The notes beneath the pieces are model-generated. The model saw nothing but the letters and a program-made list of their open reading frames with translations. It was not told where the DNA came from and did not search any database. Both the position numbers and the translations under genes were made by a program. DNA of 64,000 nt from Cardinalis cardinalis (Eukaryota; Chordata; Aves; Passeriformes; Cardinalidae): contig JACDOX010000033.1 of NCBI GenBank assembly GCA_014549065.1, positions 4,127,149-4,191,148 of the forward strand. The letters run 5' to 3'. Each line of letters starts with the position of its first letter. Positions within the stretch are counted from its first letter, which is position 1. Shown here piece after piece: positions 37,006 through 51,800 of the stretch.

Positions 37006-37960
37006 TTCCTGTTTTGTTTATTTGGTGCGGGTTTTTTCCCTGTTCTGTCCTGTTTCTCAGCCACTGCTTTATTCTCGCCCTACTATTTCCTTACTGGCAC
37101 ACATTGCACTATGGTAAGCCTAGACTAAGTTAGGCACTTAAGCCCCTGGTCAGTGAGCTNTCAACAGTGGGTTACTGGTCTGTTGTGGCCTGGAATGTTT
37201 TCCTTTGACTGGAACAGGAGCCTACCCATGCTGCAGGAGTGCCAGAGACTGTCCCCTGTAATGCCCTCTCATTCCAATGCTCTAAACTTGCCACAAAAAC
37301 TTTTAAAAGGGACTGCCTTGAATATTTAACTCTGCCAACATTTCTCTGTTGCCACACTGACAGACACTGCTGGCCCAAATTGTGTGGAAGCAAAGGAAAA
37401 GAAGGACTTATTTGAACTAAACGGGCTGTATTGGTAATAGAACATGAAAACATAGAAGTCAACACGAAATTACACAAAGCCTAATAACAATACATTGTGC
37501 AATTAACATATATAAACACTCTCTTCAGCAAGACCTTCCTCACCCACCCTTCCCAACATAATCCCTCAGCAGGGAAGCAAGTAGCTTGGTGGCTCATGCC
37601 TGCCTTCTTGAAGGGAGATTTAGAATCAAGGTTCAGTGCATCAAAAATAAAAATAAAAGCAAATTAAAATGAACAACTACAGACAACTGAATAAACAAAG
37701 TATCTATTCATANAAGCTAGCCTGCAGACTGACCAGGTTTTGTTGTACCCTCCAAAGCCTACACTGATCCTAGTTTACTTCCTAGTCACTCTTCTGTCTG
37801 CCAGCCCACAGGAGTCAAAGCTCTGAGCTGAGGACACAACACTGCAAAGGAGCCTGGCAGAAGGAGCAGCATGCATTGCTGGCACTGGAACAGCCTCAAG
37901 GCAGTCCACAGCGGTCCTTAGAACTCAAATTAGTTTAAAAAGCCAACTGTACACAGGGCT
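37006..37960. other. Intergenic gap between convergent CCDC167 and CMTR1
   Basis: About 950 bases lie between the two predicted 3' ends. There is A-rich text at about 37641-37670 and no coding sequence. A second minus-strand AATAAA (plus TTTATT at 37068-37073) could let CMTR1 transcripts run on toward CCDC167. Confidence 0.6.
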
Positions 37961-39737
37961 GGACACCAGAGGTTGAGGTACTTTATTGCCCACTGGGAGA
38001 GATTCCTCCCCATCCCTCATGGAAGTGCCTTTGCCAAGACAAAGCTACTAATGACACACCTCTTGTTGTTTAGGGGGAAGAGCCACCGTTTCTTTCGTAC
38101 ACGTTTTACCAATGTTTGAGAGCAGAGAGGGTCTACAGATCAGCCAAGAGGATGCATTAACAGCCTGCAGTCCTTCAACTGCTTTGACAGACCTGTGTCT
38201 AAGTCAAGGTTTCTATGTCTTGCTGCACAGGCTTGTTCAAATCATTCATATGGATGTGGAGCAAAAGACACAGTCTAAACAACTGCTATAGATACTAGAA
38301 CTATAGCTTTCCTTAAGGCACAGTTCAGATAAACCNCTAAATCACTTTTCTCCCTACTGTCAATCTGTGTTTCAAAACAAGCCAAGAACAAACAAAACAA
38401 AACAAAAATCGGACTATCTTGCTGTTTATCCCAAAGCATTCATCTATGTGTTATCTTCTGATTTATGTGGAAGACTTNGCAAAGTGCCATGGAAGCCAGA
38501 AATTAAGGTAAAACATGCAACAGAAGCCAACTTTGAGCCTGGCACAGAAGTGCATGGAGAAGTCATGACACAAATGCCATACTGAGAGGAGTTTCCTGGC
38601 TCTGTGCCTTCACCTCAGATGCAGTTCCAGAGTCAAATGAGATACAGAGGATTTCAAAGGCAGTCTGATATTTTAAAAGGAAAGTCTGGTTACCTTTCCA
38701 GTGGATACAGTCAGGGGACAGGAATTGCTTCGTATTAACCTACATGGTTAAAGTCAAGATATCTTTCTACTGAAGCCCTGGGTCTTTTTAACTAAGTTAG
38801 ACATTCCCATCATTTCTTCCAGAGACTTCAGCATCCTAGCTTTTCTGTGTCTTCCCTCCCACATCCACTTTCCTTGCTGAAGGTTTAGGTAATAATGTTG
38901 AGTACTAAGAACCAAAGCACCTTGGTCTCAGAAGTACCATGAAGTACATACACCAGCCATGGTACATTTTCACAAAGTAGCCCCAGGCTGTTGGCTTGGC
39001 ATCAGTCACTAACCTGGAGAGGAGAAATCCTTGTCACAGCAGCTTGCAGAGGTGTGAGCACATCAGATCTATGCCAGGAACTGTACTCATCACCTGCATT
39101 GGCCTTTGTCCAACAGGGAACCATCACATAAGAATTGCCAGTGGCTAGCTGAGTGCTTTGATAAACAGAAGCGTTGGAGACACTGACAAGAATATATAAC
39201 TTTTGCCCAGAGCTTACCAAAGACTCAACACCCTCCACTGGATAGTGTAGCCTTTGACAAGGCCAAGGAGACAGCTGCCAGGAGCAATGCAGGGCCTCTT
39301 CAGTATGATGTTGGCCCAGCTCTGCCATCAAAACATCTCTGCTCCTTCCCACACTGCAAGACGAGCAGAAGCCTGGGGAGTTCTGGCACACACAGAGCTC
39401 CACAAACCTTGCTGAATGTCTGAATAGGCGCAAAGAAAGCTGCCAGCCCCTTGGCCTCATGCATGCAGTAGGTCAGGACAAAAGGACATTGGGCCTCGTC
39501 TCCAGGAGTCACCTTGGGTACTCTGGCACCAGGTGCTACCTGGGCTGTACTCTTATATACACTACCAGGGCAAAGCCTCATCCTGTGCCTTCTGCATACC
39601 ACCCTCTGGTTCCATCATCTCCAGGAAATCAGCTCTGGAGAATACCAGGATAGAAGTTNTGGAGCTTCCCAGTCCCATCAGTCCCTGAAGAATCCAAGCT
39701 GGGCTCAGCCCCTCCCTACACCCTCAAGAGAGTAGGG
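37961..39737 (-). other. CMTR1: CMTR1 3' UTR
   Basis: It runs from the stop codon (39738-39740) to the predicted cleavage site below the poly(A) signal near 37985. Length is about 1.8 kb. Open frames inside (for example minus 39002-39460) have no family resemblance. Confidence 0.7.
37982..37987 (-). terminator. CMTR1: Poly(A) signal of CMTR1 (AATAAA)
   Basis: AATAAA on the minus strand (plus TTTATT) is followed downstream by GT-rich text (tctggtgtcc, ctgtgt). It is the first canonical signal seen after the CMTR1 stop. Confidence 0.7.
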
Positions 39738-39870
39738 TTAGGGGTAGTGTGCTTGGATGAAAGACAGAACAGTCTCCTTTGATAGCTTCTCTGGATCTTG
39801 TCTTTTCTGAGAGTCATGCACTTTGACACCTTCTCCCCATTCCCAGAAGAGGCGGCTGTAATGGCAGACA
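39738..39870 (-). CDS. CMTR1: CMTR1 coding exon 23 (C-terminus)
   Basis: It encodes VCHYSRLFWEWGEGVKVHDS to the stop TAA, matching human ICYYGRLFWEWGDGIRVHDS. The terminus is AHYP where human has MHRA. Acceptor tgcccacag. Confidence 0.95.
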
Positions 39871-42800
39871 CTGTGGGCAGAGAGGAGAGCAAGGTTAGTT
39901 TGGCNGGGAAGGGAAAGGAAAACACTTCATCCCAGCGAGGGACAGCTGCCCTTGCTATGCGAGCCACACAGGAATACCCAGAACAGGTGCCTTAGAAAAG
40001 ACCAGTGCATTCATTCATTCACCTTACAAACTCTACAGCCCTCAAAGTATAGCAACAGCCAAGCCTAAGAGATTTCCATGGAAACAAACTTGGTAATTCT
40101 AGCTTCACTCAAATTCAGTTCAGTATTTGCTGGAAGGAGTCAGGTCACTAGGGAAAAACCCTACCTCCCGTTAAGTTTCTCAGAGGATGAAACTTGTCAT
40201 TGCAGGCAATGGAAAGACCTTAATGAAGAATTTAGAAAGTCTGCCAGAAGCAGCAACCTAATCCCTCACCACATACCTACCATAATCAGTAACAGCTGTC
40301 CTATGGAGCTTTGCAAACAAACAGCACTTCCCACGGCACAAAAGCAGCTAGGATCATTCCCTCTTTCCCCTCATGTGAAATAACTGAGCCCTGCTTTGCT
40401 GCAGAGNGTTCTGGTCCTACAATGCCATCTCCCACTCCATCCATCAAGCACAGCCCTCCNTCACTGCATCAACACAGTCCCAGCCATAATGAAATCAGAG
40501 CTGCTAATTACTGCCAGCACAGCAGCCTTTAGTTTTGTACAATTACTGACACTTAATATTCATAGCTTATTTAATGCTTCTGTTCTAACAAAGCAGTACT
40601 AGCACAGCGACAAGAGCACATGTCAGTGGCTAATTATAGACATATTAGTACTCTCTAGCCACAACACATCCCTTCTGGAGTCCCACACAAGCACTCCCTC
40701 CACCTCCTCAGCCATTCCTGTAGGTTCACGCTGGCCTATTTCAGAGTACACAGGCAGAACTAACCCCATCCTGACATACTGAGGGAAAAAGCATNATATG
40801 CCTCTCTTTTTAAGCCTGTTCTGCCATTCACCACATAAAGAAATCAGCTTAAGGATTCTTGAAACTGCTGCTCTAAGATAGGTAAGGAGGTTCAAAGTGA
40901 GAAAATCAGGAGTGCTATTTCATGTCAAGTTCTTACTCAGAGGCACAGTCCTGGGTAATGGTGGTAGTGCAGAACATCTCTACCCAGGAGCCCTGAGACA
41001 TCAGACTCAGGATTTGCTGTACTTGGGTAATTCCCCCAGCCTGGTACTCAGTAGATACANATGGTGTTGAGCAGCCACAATGTTAATAACTGCCCAATGA
41101 CAAGCCACTCCATCCTTTCCCAAGGACCTACTGTTTTACTCTCTCTTTAGAAAAAGCTCCCAGCTTTCCACAGGTTATTCCAGAGCCTGGGCTAAATGAG
41201 TTGGGATTGCTTTTAAATTAGCAACTTCCAACCAAACGTGTTAAATACAGAGATGCAGCAAACCACAGTTGCTGGGCTCAATTTCTACTTCCCTGCATGC
41301 AGGAGGTTCAGTAACTTGCAGTCTGCTGCAGACAGTGGAACGAAGTTGTGACATGTTTGCTATTCATAGCTATTAATTGCAAAATCCNTGATTCCACATC
41401 AGCAATTTCCTGACAGCCTGACAAGGTACCAGCTCCTGCAGCACACCCTTCTGGTGATCAGCTACACTTGCACTGCAAACGACTACAAGGACACAGCCCT
41501 GCAGAGCTCCCTCCCAAACACCCAGGCACACACACACAGGCAGACACATAGCCATCCATAGCCTCAGCTCTGGCTCATACTCACTGAAAGGGTGCAATGG
41601 CTTCAGGAAGGAGGTTGTATGTCGCTACATTGGTCATTTTGTTGAAGAAGAATTTCTTCTTGAAATTTTTGCTGTATGCCATTGTCCAGGGATCTNGCAG
41701 AGGGGTTACAGGGATCAGGGGGAAAAAAATAATCACAGAAGAAATACACATACAGTAAAAGTAGGGAGAAGGAATCTNTAAGAGTAACTGTGATCCTTCC
41801 ATTACTCCTTTTTCCTTCTTTCCCCCAAGACAACCTGCTTCCCAAGCTGTTCTCTATTCACTGAAAAAAATNCCTTCTCCCTCCATTTAGAAGCTGACAT
41901 TTGAAACAGGGTATTTCCACTTCCTATTACTCTGGAAAACATCTTGATGAAAAATTATGATCTCATTAAAAAAGAAGGTAGTCATTCATGTAAATAAATG
42001 GAATTACCCACATGATAGCTAATCAACCCACAACAGAAAAACTNACATATAACACCTTAAACCTCACCCAAATCCAAGCTACCCTCATTACATGCAAACA
42101 CTTAATCTCTAGCCATTCGAATATTGCCATTCATTTTTTACCAAGTTACGAGAGGAGCAAGCCTGGTCAGTACTTTTTACCTGGAGAGACAAAGAAAAGC
42201 TGAGAGGGAGTGGGGACTCTCTCTTCCTACCGTTCATAGTCCGTACAATGTAGAGTCCCGTGGGCACAAAATGCCGATCATCTCGGCCAGTGTAGGACAG
42301 CCGGGGCATTCCCCCTGAACTCTTGATGACTTTCATCTCTAACCTAAACATTGAGAGAAGGCAGTGATAGAGAGTGTTTCTTCCTTTACTGTGCTTGTAC
42401 ACACCTGGTACCACCTGCACACCCTTCTCCAGAGTGTCACAGTGAGAACTGACAGCACTGCACAGGATAGGATTAAATCATCACACCCTGAAAAATTGGA
42501 GTTTTTGCCTTTCTACACAGGACAAGAGAAACCAGTCAGACCTGTCTAGATCAGGCTTCAAATTGACTGCTGTGGTGAAAAATCTGTGATAAGCTACCAT
42601 AATGAATCCAAATGGGATTCCCATTTCAAGTGTGAATTCCTGACCTTTCAAGCCACTGAGAAGTCACTGATACTTTTGCACCCAAACTCAGAAGCTCTGA
42701 GTGAGTAGCATCTCAGGAACAGCAGCCACCACNAGCTCTAACAGCTCTTTCTGCATGACCCCACTAGCACAGATCAGAACATCCCTCCCACTGCTCTGCA

Positions 42801-45800
42801 CAGTGACTTATAACCTCAGTGGGCCCTGACATTTTAATTGCCCCTATCACTTACCTCACAAAAATCTTGTCCATTTCTTCCAATCTGTATACTTCCTTCA
42901 CTCTGGGAAGAAAAGACAAAAACATTATTTCAAAAAAGTTTAAACTGTGTTGGTTTTTTTTTCTGCCCTGCTACAGCTACAGCCAAATGGTTGATTTTAT
43001 ATAGCATGAGGTAGTCAGGATCAACTGAGCTTCACCTTTCTTTATCTCCTCCTTTATCTTTATGCTTCAGTGCCTAGTTTTTCCTGGCTTGAGAAAACCT
43101 GACGCCTGCATGCTCATGGCTGGATTGCTGTAAGCAGCAGATAAATGTCCTTGCTGCTAACGAAACTGTGCATTTTTACCTCAGGTTGACTATACAGAAA
43201 AGTGAAAACAGTGAAAGTCAGGTGCTTTTGTTTTGCCATCAGATAAATTGACCAAGCTCAGTCCCAGGCATGTTCTGGCTTCAACATGCTGGCCTCACAG
43301 TAAAATTAACAATCTGATCTTCACCGTTACTATCCTCAGAGGTACAACAAGCTTGTTAGTTACCCTGAGGTAAAAAGAGCTTTTTTTTAAATCCGTGAAC
43401 ATTGTTTTGAGTCCTCATTCTGTCATTACATCAAACTGTTGTTGTTGTTTTGAGACACAGAAAAACAATCAGTAAGTTTAAAAAGCACTGCCCTGATTGG
43501 ACACCCCAACCACTAATTTCCCACATACTGCTACAAGTATCAGGCTTCAAAGAGCACAGCAGGAACACTTTAACACCTTTCCACAAAAGCAGCAAATGAC
43601 CCCTCTGCAATCAATTTCCCCAGCTCTCCTTCTCACTTCACCTTCAGCCTTCCCCAGCATTTTGGGGACAATTGTCCATTTGTCATTAGGCAGAGATTCC
43701 ACTCGTTACCTTTCATTAAGCCATCAAGGAGAAGATCCTCTTTCCCTTCCTCCAGATTTTTTCATGATATTGCTGCACTTCAGCTTGTGAATGAGAAGCT
43801 GTTTTGTCCATAATACGTAACTGATGCCTTCACAGTGGTGCTCTTATGCTACACTGCAGTAGAATTAATGAAATAGAAGGCCAGGAGACAACCAAAGCTG
43901 AAGCCCTTTGTCAGGAACTTTCCTGGGGGTTGTAACTAAAGCCTTGCCCTCAGACATGCTGGTCAGTCCTGCATTTACTAACAGTCAGCATCACTGTACT
44001 GCTGCTGACCCTTCAGGGCAGACAAAGACAGAATTCTTTACAATGATGAATCTCACTAGGTGCTAGACCTGCAATCACACATATTTGGAATCAACACCAT
44101 CCAATCCACCCATGATGAAAATGTGACTGATCAACATGTGAAAGGAGGGCACAACTTCTCCATTAACAATATTTACCTAAAATGTACTGAAAGCTTTTAG
44201 CCTCTTTCCAAAGAACATAACAGAACTATGAATTTCAGCCTGAAACTTAACTCCCCTTCACATCCTCCAACACACTGACACCAAGGCAAGCGAGGCTGAG
44301 GGAAGGAGGTGTCACTCACCGGATGGGGTTCATATCTGGCCGGCTGGGTTTGGAAACAGCTTTGACAAACTTCTCTGCCAGCCGAATCCTGAACGAACAT
44401 GGAAAGAGAACCCAGCAATTTAACGGGGCCTTTGGCACAGCAGGTAGGGAACAGCTTCAACAGGGTAAGTGATTTGACAACTCAGGACATGCAGACTGCT
44501 AGGCAAATGGGTCTAGCAAGACTTCTTTTCGCTCCACCCTCCCAATTCAGTGCCCAGTGATACTGCCTATTATCCATTACAAATGAGTCTCCATAGCTTA
44601 CTCTCTAAGTCCACATGCTGTTGAACACTGATATATTTATCAGGCTAGCAGGATTAGCAGAGACATTATGTCCCTGAGGAAGGAAACAGAGGGGCTTGTT
44701 CCTTCTCTCTCAGCTCATATATTCCCAGAATGGTCAGTTTACCTCAGCCATGCCTGGCTCACCCTAAGCTAAGAAAGAAGCTAGAGCTGCCCTCATACAC
44801 AGAGAAGATACAGTTGGAAAAGCCTATATGTACTTCAGTTCAGAGCAGCTTCATTCACAGTTCATCTTTAAAGCAGTGTTTCAGCTGAATGCACTTGTCT
44901 CCCTGTGCTCAGCATTCTGCTTTTTGTCTGAACACTGTTTCCCAGTCACTCCTAGACATGTACAGAACAAAGCTTCTCCAGAACCTACATACCTCTGGTT
45001 GAAATGCTGCGTTCGAACATCATTGCCATTCAGCACCAAGACATCAAGGATGTGGATGGCACTGATTTTTCTCTGGGCTTTCCCCTAAGGACAGCAATAC
45101 AGAGAATGATTATTCATACTGTTGATATTTCAGCTTTGATTTATAGCCTGTTTTTTGACAGGACATCTCTTCTAGCAAGAAGGCNCCTTTCCAGGTATTA
45201 GAAACACACAAATTCCGTGCTGCCCATTATACAGGAACATGGCATCCTCCAAGAACTGGTGCATCTCAAATACCCAGTTCTGTNTTAGGGGAGGGAGAGA
45301 GGGCAGAACCATGGTTGCCATCACTAGCTATCTATACCTTATCAGGTATCACAAAGCCCAGCATACTACAGTATCCTTGTCTGAGGTGCAAGAGGACAGG
45401 GAAACTCCCAGGCAGCTGGGATTTTTCACTTTACACTATAAATATACCACGAGGATCTTCTCCCCATAGCCTGCAGTCACTACTGAGCAGTTATGTACCC
45501 ACGGAGCCACAGAGACATGAAGTCATGGTGGCAGTGTCACGTGCAGCTCCACTTAGAAAGGCAACACATCAGGTCCAGAATGTTTTCAAAACAATGTAGA
45601 AAGCTCATATTTCTAGGACTGGACAGAAAGAAGGAACTTAATCCAAAATAGTTACTCTAAAGATCATATAAAAAAAAACCACCTTGTACCCAGCACAGAG
45701 AGAACATTTATTTTGCAGTATCGTACNGAGATTAAGTGAAACTGCTCTTTGTAGCAAAATGGTAAGAGGGAGAGTAGGTTCCTACCTCTCCTTTCAGCTC

Positions 45801-48800
45801 ATGAACAATCTCCACAGAGAGAAGAGTATCTCGTGGCAGCTCAGTTTTCAAATCCAGCTTTGTCCAGCGGTCTGACTGGCGACCACCCCAGGTGTAGATC
45901 TGTGATTTCTGTACATAAAGACAGAGTCAGATTCAGCCAAGGCTTCCTGAGGGCTGGGGTGGAGAAGAGACCTCTAACTGCAGAGAAACCCTCAGAGAAT
46001 CTTTTTGTCCTAGGCTGTCACAGGCAGTTTCTTTGTCATAAGTTTTAAGGAAGAACCTTAACCTCTACGGCAAAGGAACAAAAACACCAATTCTACTCTA
46101 CCAGTGACTTTTCACACCCACACAAAGAACCAGAAATAGAACACCTTTAAAAGGANAGTGAAGATAATTAGAGACCCTAGCAGGAGTGCAGGTCTCTGTG
46201 TAGGCTGAGGTTACAGAAAAAGGGTTAATTAGTGTGAAAGGCAGTGACATCAGGAGAAAGAAACATAAATAACTAGCAGTCTCAGCTACTGCTGATGAGA
46301 TTCTTTTAGGCTTTTAGGGGCAGAAAAAGATGGGATGAAACTGCAAGGCCGAATAGTCGCANTGAAATTAATCAGCAAGACTCCCAGACTGTTCTTAGCA
46401 CTTACCCCTAACCCCAAGAGGAACTTCTGCTCACTTCCAGACACCATACACCGGTAATCTAATACTTGGCGAATTTTTTCCAGTGTGCTGGAATTCAGAG
46501 GAGTGGGTTTGTAACTGAAGGTATCAATGTCTGTGCCCTAAAGAGCAAAATATGGAAAAGGCAAGATAGACACAATACATCAACAGGCAGCTAAACNTAA
46601 CTTCTACGTTATGAAGCAATAATCCAGAACTAGCTTCTTCATCTCTTAATTCCAAAACGAAAACAAAAAGTTATATTTGTATGAAAGGACTCTGGGCAAG
46701 CTCTCACCTGAATCAGCTCAAAGAACTTGGACTTGGGATCTGAAGATGAAGGAGCAACACGAGCCTGATCAGGAATCTGAAAACAAATTCAGACAATTGA
46801 TACCGTTAATTCTTTGGCACATTCAAAGGAACATTTCTGGTTTCAATATANGACAGGGCATTCTGCCCCTGAAACTTCTGCTCTTGGGCTTCAAGATGAA
46901 GAAGAGATGTCAGGTGGCAAATAAAATGTCTCACGTGTTTTGTAAATTTAATGTAGGCATACCACATATCACAGAAACCAACCAGCAACTCCAGAAAGAT
47001 TTAGTCTAAATCTTTGATGTCATGCATGTTTTGATGAAATATCCTTTCATCAAAGACACNCCATCAGCCTGTGAAACTAACTGTCATATCTATGGCCCCA
47101 CTGCAGTCAAAAGGTTAAAAAACAGAAACTGCAGACTCATAAAACAAGACCTTTTAGAGAGCTCTGCTGCTTGGGATCTAGGAGCTGAGTTCTTTCTGTG
47201 TGCAATGAAATATTCTCAACTGCAAAGCCTGCTCAGTTAGGCCATACACAATAAATCAGGGACATCCTGTTTGATTACATAACAGCTTGAAACGCTTTCT
47301 GACTTTCCCACAAGACAAGATATTCAACCTCNGTCTAGAAAGTCCTATCTTTATTGCAGCTCCACTCTTGTTTCACTATAGCAAGGACACCTTCACAACT
47401 TGCCTGCTTGACCCCTTACTTACGCCCCATAGCTGGAGACACTCCTTTCGGATTTCAGCCTGCCGTGGCTCCACCAGCGTTCTAAAGAAAGACAGCAGAC
47501 TGTTAAAGATGGTGAAACCGCCTTCATCTTCCAGCATTTTATATCCCAGCCTTATAAAATCTGGAACTTTCAGCATCTGGCTTCGGAACAACAAACATGA
47601 ACTGCTCCACAAAGGGTTGTATGAAAGAGGCAGCTGCCTTCCCTCCCCACCCTCCAGTTCCTGTGTTAACTTTGTTTCATGGTCTGCACTACTGACTATC
47701 TGCCATCACTTCATTCCATAAAAGCACCACTGCGTATAAATATTTTCACTNAGTTATGTACTTGTACAAACTTATGCTAGTCTCCAAGAGCTGGGTACAC
47801 AGCCCTACTTAAGACAAACAATAAAGACCGGCTGAAGGCCATACAAAAAACAGTGTCAAGGTAGAATCAGCTCTANGACAATTTCTAACTACCATATTCA
47901 CTCAACTTTCTCCCACATATGTCTGAATNACACCTGAGCAGAAAAGCCATGGCAGGGAAACATTGCAATGGCTTTATTTTTCTGCAAGAAATTAACATCA
48001 AACTTTAGGCAATTCTAGGTCTGTAACATAGATGTTTTGAATTGTCCCTGGAAAGATGAACAGCTATGAAACCACACTCAACTTGGATGGTTACTGTTNA
48101 NTTGAAAATACCAGCTTCAAGTTACTTTTCTGCTTACATTCCTNCTAAGAAGCAAGCTCACTTATGGTAACTGGAAATCATCCAATACATAAAGCTTCTC
48201 AACAAGGGTGATAACAGGCCATCAATTTTCAGGACTCCTCCAGCCACCCACACATCTCTGCAAATAACTCAGGTGGAAACACAAACTGAGCTACCTAAAA
48301 GCACTTTTCACTTTCCTGGCTCCAAAGGCCAAGACAAGTACCAGCTCAAATCAATAACTTATTTAATAAGGGCAAAACAATTCATTAATAGGTTAATTCA
48401 GTCTTCACCAAAAGGCAGAGGAATATACTCACGTGTCTTGAACAAAGGCACGGATTTTGGCTAGTGCCTTTATCTGAACTTTGCAGTGGCTAAAAGAAAA
48501 GAGAAGTTTCAGTTGGGGAGCAAATTAATCACCACCAACATTGTTCTACTGTTCAAAACAAGAAAGAGTGCTGGGACAACAGGGGGAAGCCAGCCTGATT
48601 CACAGAGCAATGAGGGATCTTAGCCAACATGATTCAAACTGACAGGAAGATCACTGGAACAAATTAGGCAGTACTTTCTTTTCTACACAGTACTCTGAGG
48701 CCAAACAGTCACTAACAGTAANACAGAATTTCTGTCTGCACAGTGCCCCCCTGCTCTGCTCAGCCTCTTGGGAACAAAAGCAGAGCACTGTGGCAGCATC

Positions 48801-51800
48801 AACAAGTACTTCCATGAGTGCAGGAAGTTATGGCAAAGCTATGCTAAATTAATCTGCCTNCAGCCAGCAGCCTTCATCACCCACAGTAACTCACTTTTCA
48901 TTGGATTGGACAATGTAATTGTAGAAGTCCTGGTTGTCTTTGATCACNTTCAGCGGGACGATAAGATTCACATCCACGTCGGAATTGCGCAGCTGGTTGA
49001 GTCTGATGTTCACTGTGAACAGGTAATCCCGCACATCTTCAATGCCTGACTTCAGGCCTTTGCACACCACGTACCTNCACAGCAAGGCAGAGAGATCAGT
49101 TCCTTCACACAGCCAACTTTTCTGCCACACTCCCATTATAAGGAGAGCTTCCCAAACCCCAGGAACTCTTTCCTCCTGAATATCCTTAGGAAGATGCAAA
49201 CTGACCTATCACTGAGTACATTTTCTAAGCTCTNGAAAGACAGGGAAATGCAATCCTATCTAAACCCCCCACATATCTCNCCCAAGTAGTAAATCAATTC
49301 TGCTAAAGTTGACAGGTACAATGAAAACACAGATAATATCACAGAATCATAGGATGGTTTGGGTTGGAAGNGATCTTAAAGATCATCCAGTACCTTCAAG
49401 TACTCCAAGGCCCCAGTTAAGTCACCCCTAAGCCTTCTCTTTTCCAGGCTGAACAATCCCAATTCTCAACCTTTCCTCATAGGAAATGTACTCCATTGTT
49501 GAAATCACGTTGGTTTTCCTCCTCTAGACTTGCTCCAACAGGTCCATGTCCTTCCTTGTGCTCGGGACCCCAGAGCTGGATGCAGCACACTTCAGGATGG
49601 GTCTCACCAGAGCAGAGTAGCAGGGCACAGTCCCTTTCCTAATCCTGCTGGCCATGCTGCTTTGGAGGCAACCCAGGATACAACTGGCTTTCTGGGCTGT
49701 GAGCACGCAGNGCCAGCTCATGTCCAACCTCTCATATATCCTCTGGCTTCACTGAAACCATAGTTGTTTCATGCAAAACAAGATCTGTTACATACCCAGT
49801 TCCATAGCTTCCTTCCCNTAACAGCAAATTGGCAAATATCATCTCTACCTTGTCTGCAATTTACCAAACACCTAAAGTGTTTCTTCCTCCAANATAGCTG
49901 CTAATTGAGGCAGGTCACAAAGCCTCCACTAGGCTTACTCAAATCCATCTATCACTGTATTTAGAGGATTGTTTTCTTTAGTAGACCCTCATGCTCAAGC
50001 ATCTCACCTCTCCGAGTTAGCAGGGCGGCTTGTCACAGGTTTAAAGATGCAAATTCTATCAAAGCAGCAATACAGCAGATAAACAAGACCCACACTGAAT
50101 GGAGTAAACAGGTCAAAGGTTTTGCAGACAAAATGTCCTCCTGTAAAAAAAAAGAGGAAGCACACTGATGCCAGCAGATAATAAGGAAATACTGAGCACC
50201 TCAATCCTTCTGCAGAACTAGTAACAGAGTTTTTGTGCAATTAAACAGCATCCAGAACACAATTATGAAGTGGGCCAGCAAGACTTCATGAAACATCTTC
50301 CCTATGTCTCTGCAGCAAAGAGAGAAAAGCATTCCCTNGGCAAGAATCTAATTGGTATGTAGGCTGTCTCACAAGCAAACCTTCTGTCTGNCCCCCATCC
50401 TTCCCATCCAGGCCCAAACTGTGCCCTACAGCCTGGCAGCATGCTATCCCAAAGCCTCCAAAGAAGAGAAGCCCTGATATATGCAACAAGGAACCTCAGA
50501 CTAGAGGACAAGACTAATAGATGTTACCTAAACAGAACAACTNGCCATCTAGAGAGAAAAGAGTCTGTGTTGCCTCTCTCCTTCAAACAAGATTCCCAAT
50601 TTCCCCAAGCAAAAAGCAGGCAGAATTATCATTTTTACAGAACTATCATCTACCCATGTAGGAAAGACTTAAAGAAAGCTGCCCCTTTTTTCACATCACA
50701 TTTGAGACTACTCCTTAGTAGATCATTGCCTCAGGTTCTTCTAAACATAGGGCACAAGATACAAATGATCATTTTGTTCCAATTTGTCTTCTATATCAGT
50801 GCCAACGGCTAACTAAACTCAGTGGAAGACAGGAGCCATCAGAACATTGTAAGGTCCATCATTTAGCAACAATGAGGTGCAGCTAAGACAGGGTAAGGGA
50901 TCATTAGTTCTTATCCCACAGATGACAGATTTAAAAGAGAAAAGCTAGAGGAAATAAAGAACTGGATAAACACCACTCAGCTCCAATCAGCTGGGATATT
51001 GAGGAAGTTGGTCCAGCTGGTGCCATAAATCTCAGGTAGACTGCCCAGTTATCACACTGCATACCCTACCCCAAGATAGCTACATTACCCAACAAATTAN
51101 GTGCTTTAATGCATTTTAGCTCATGTTTTTAATCAACAGCAAAACAGGCATAGATTCACTTATTTTTCTCACCAGATCTCTTAGCTTTGTGACAACCGTC
51201 TCAGGACTTATGCATACACATTCAATTCTGTGCAACTCATGGCAGAGCAGACTTCAAGGCACTAATAAAAATTGTACAGCAATGTTCCTCAGTGCCACCC
51301 ACACCTTAGAGAAGGAGGAAGATTAATAGACAAAACATACCTGTCCGGACAATGGACAATGCTGTGAGGAACTGGCAAAGCATGAGTTGTTTGCTCAGGA
51401 TTTCTTGCAGATTCTCCTGACCCTCCACTGAGAAACCCTACAAAGTGCATAGCATATGATTAGTATCTCCACAAATCTGTTGGTCAAGCAAAGGATTCTG
51501 AGGAACTAAATAATGGAATCATGACCATTTCTGTTTGTTTNAAGTAAAAGAATCAGCACCAGGAATTTTAATGGCAAGGCTTGCAGAATTTCATATTGTA
51601 GCTACACATGTCAAACACCCTACCGTATGCAGACAAAGGTGTCAGTTTTGTCAGGTTCTTTTTTTAGTACAGGAAGAAAAAGAAATTAACCAACCCCATC
51701 AGCCATTAAGAAATGCACTCCTTTGTGATCAGTATTGTCCAAAACAAAATTCTGGAAAGCAGTAATGTTCTCTGATCGAGTGATGTCTCCGTCTCCATCA

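Noticed and set aside
47287..47721. 144-codon plus-strand open frame
   Set aside because: It overlaps CMTR1 coding exon 14 on the opposite strand and has no family resemblance.
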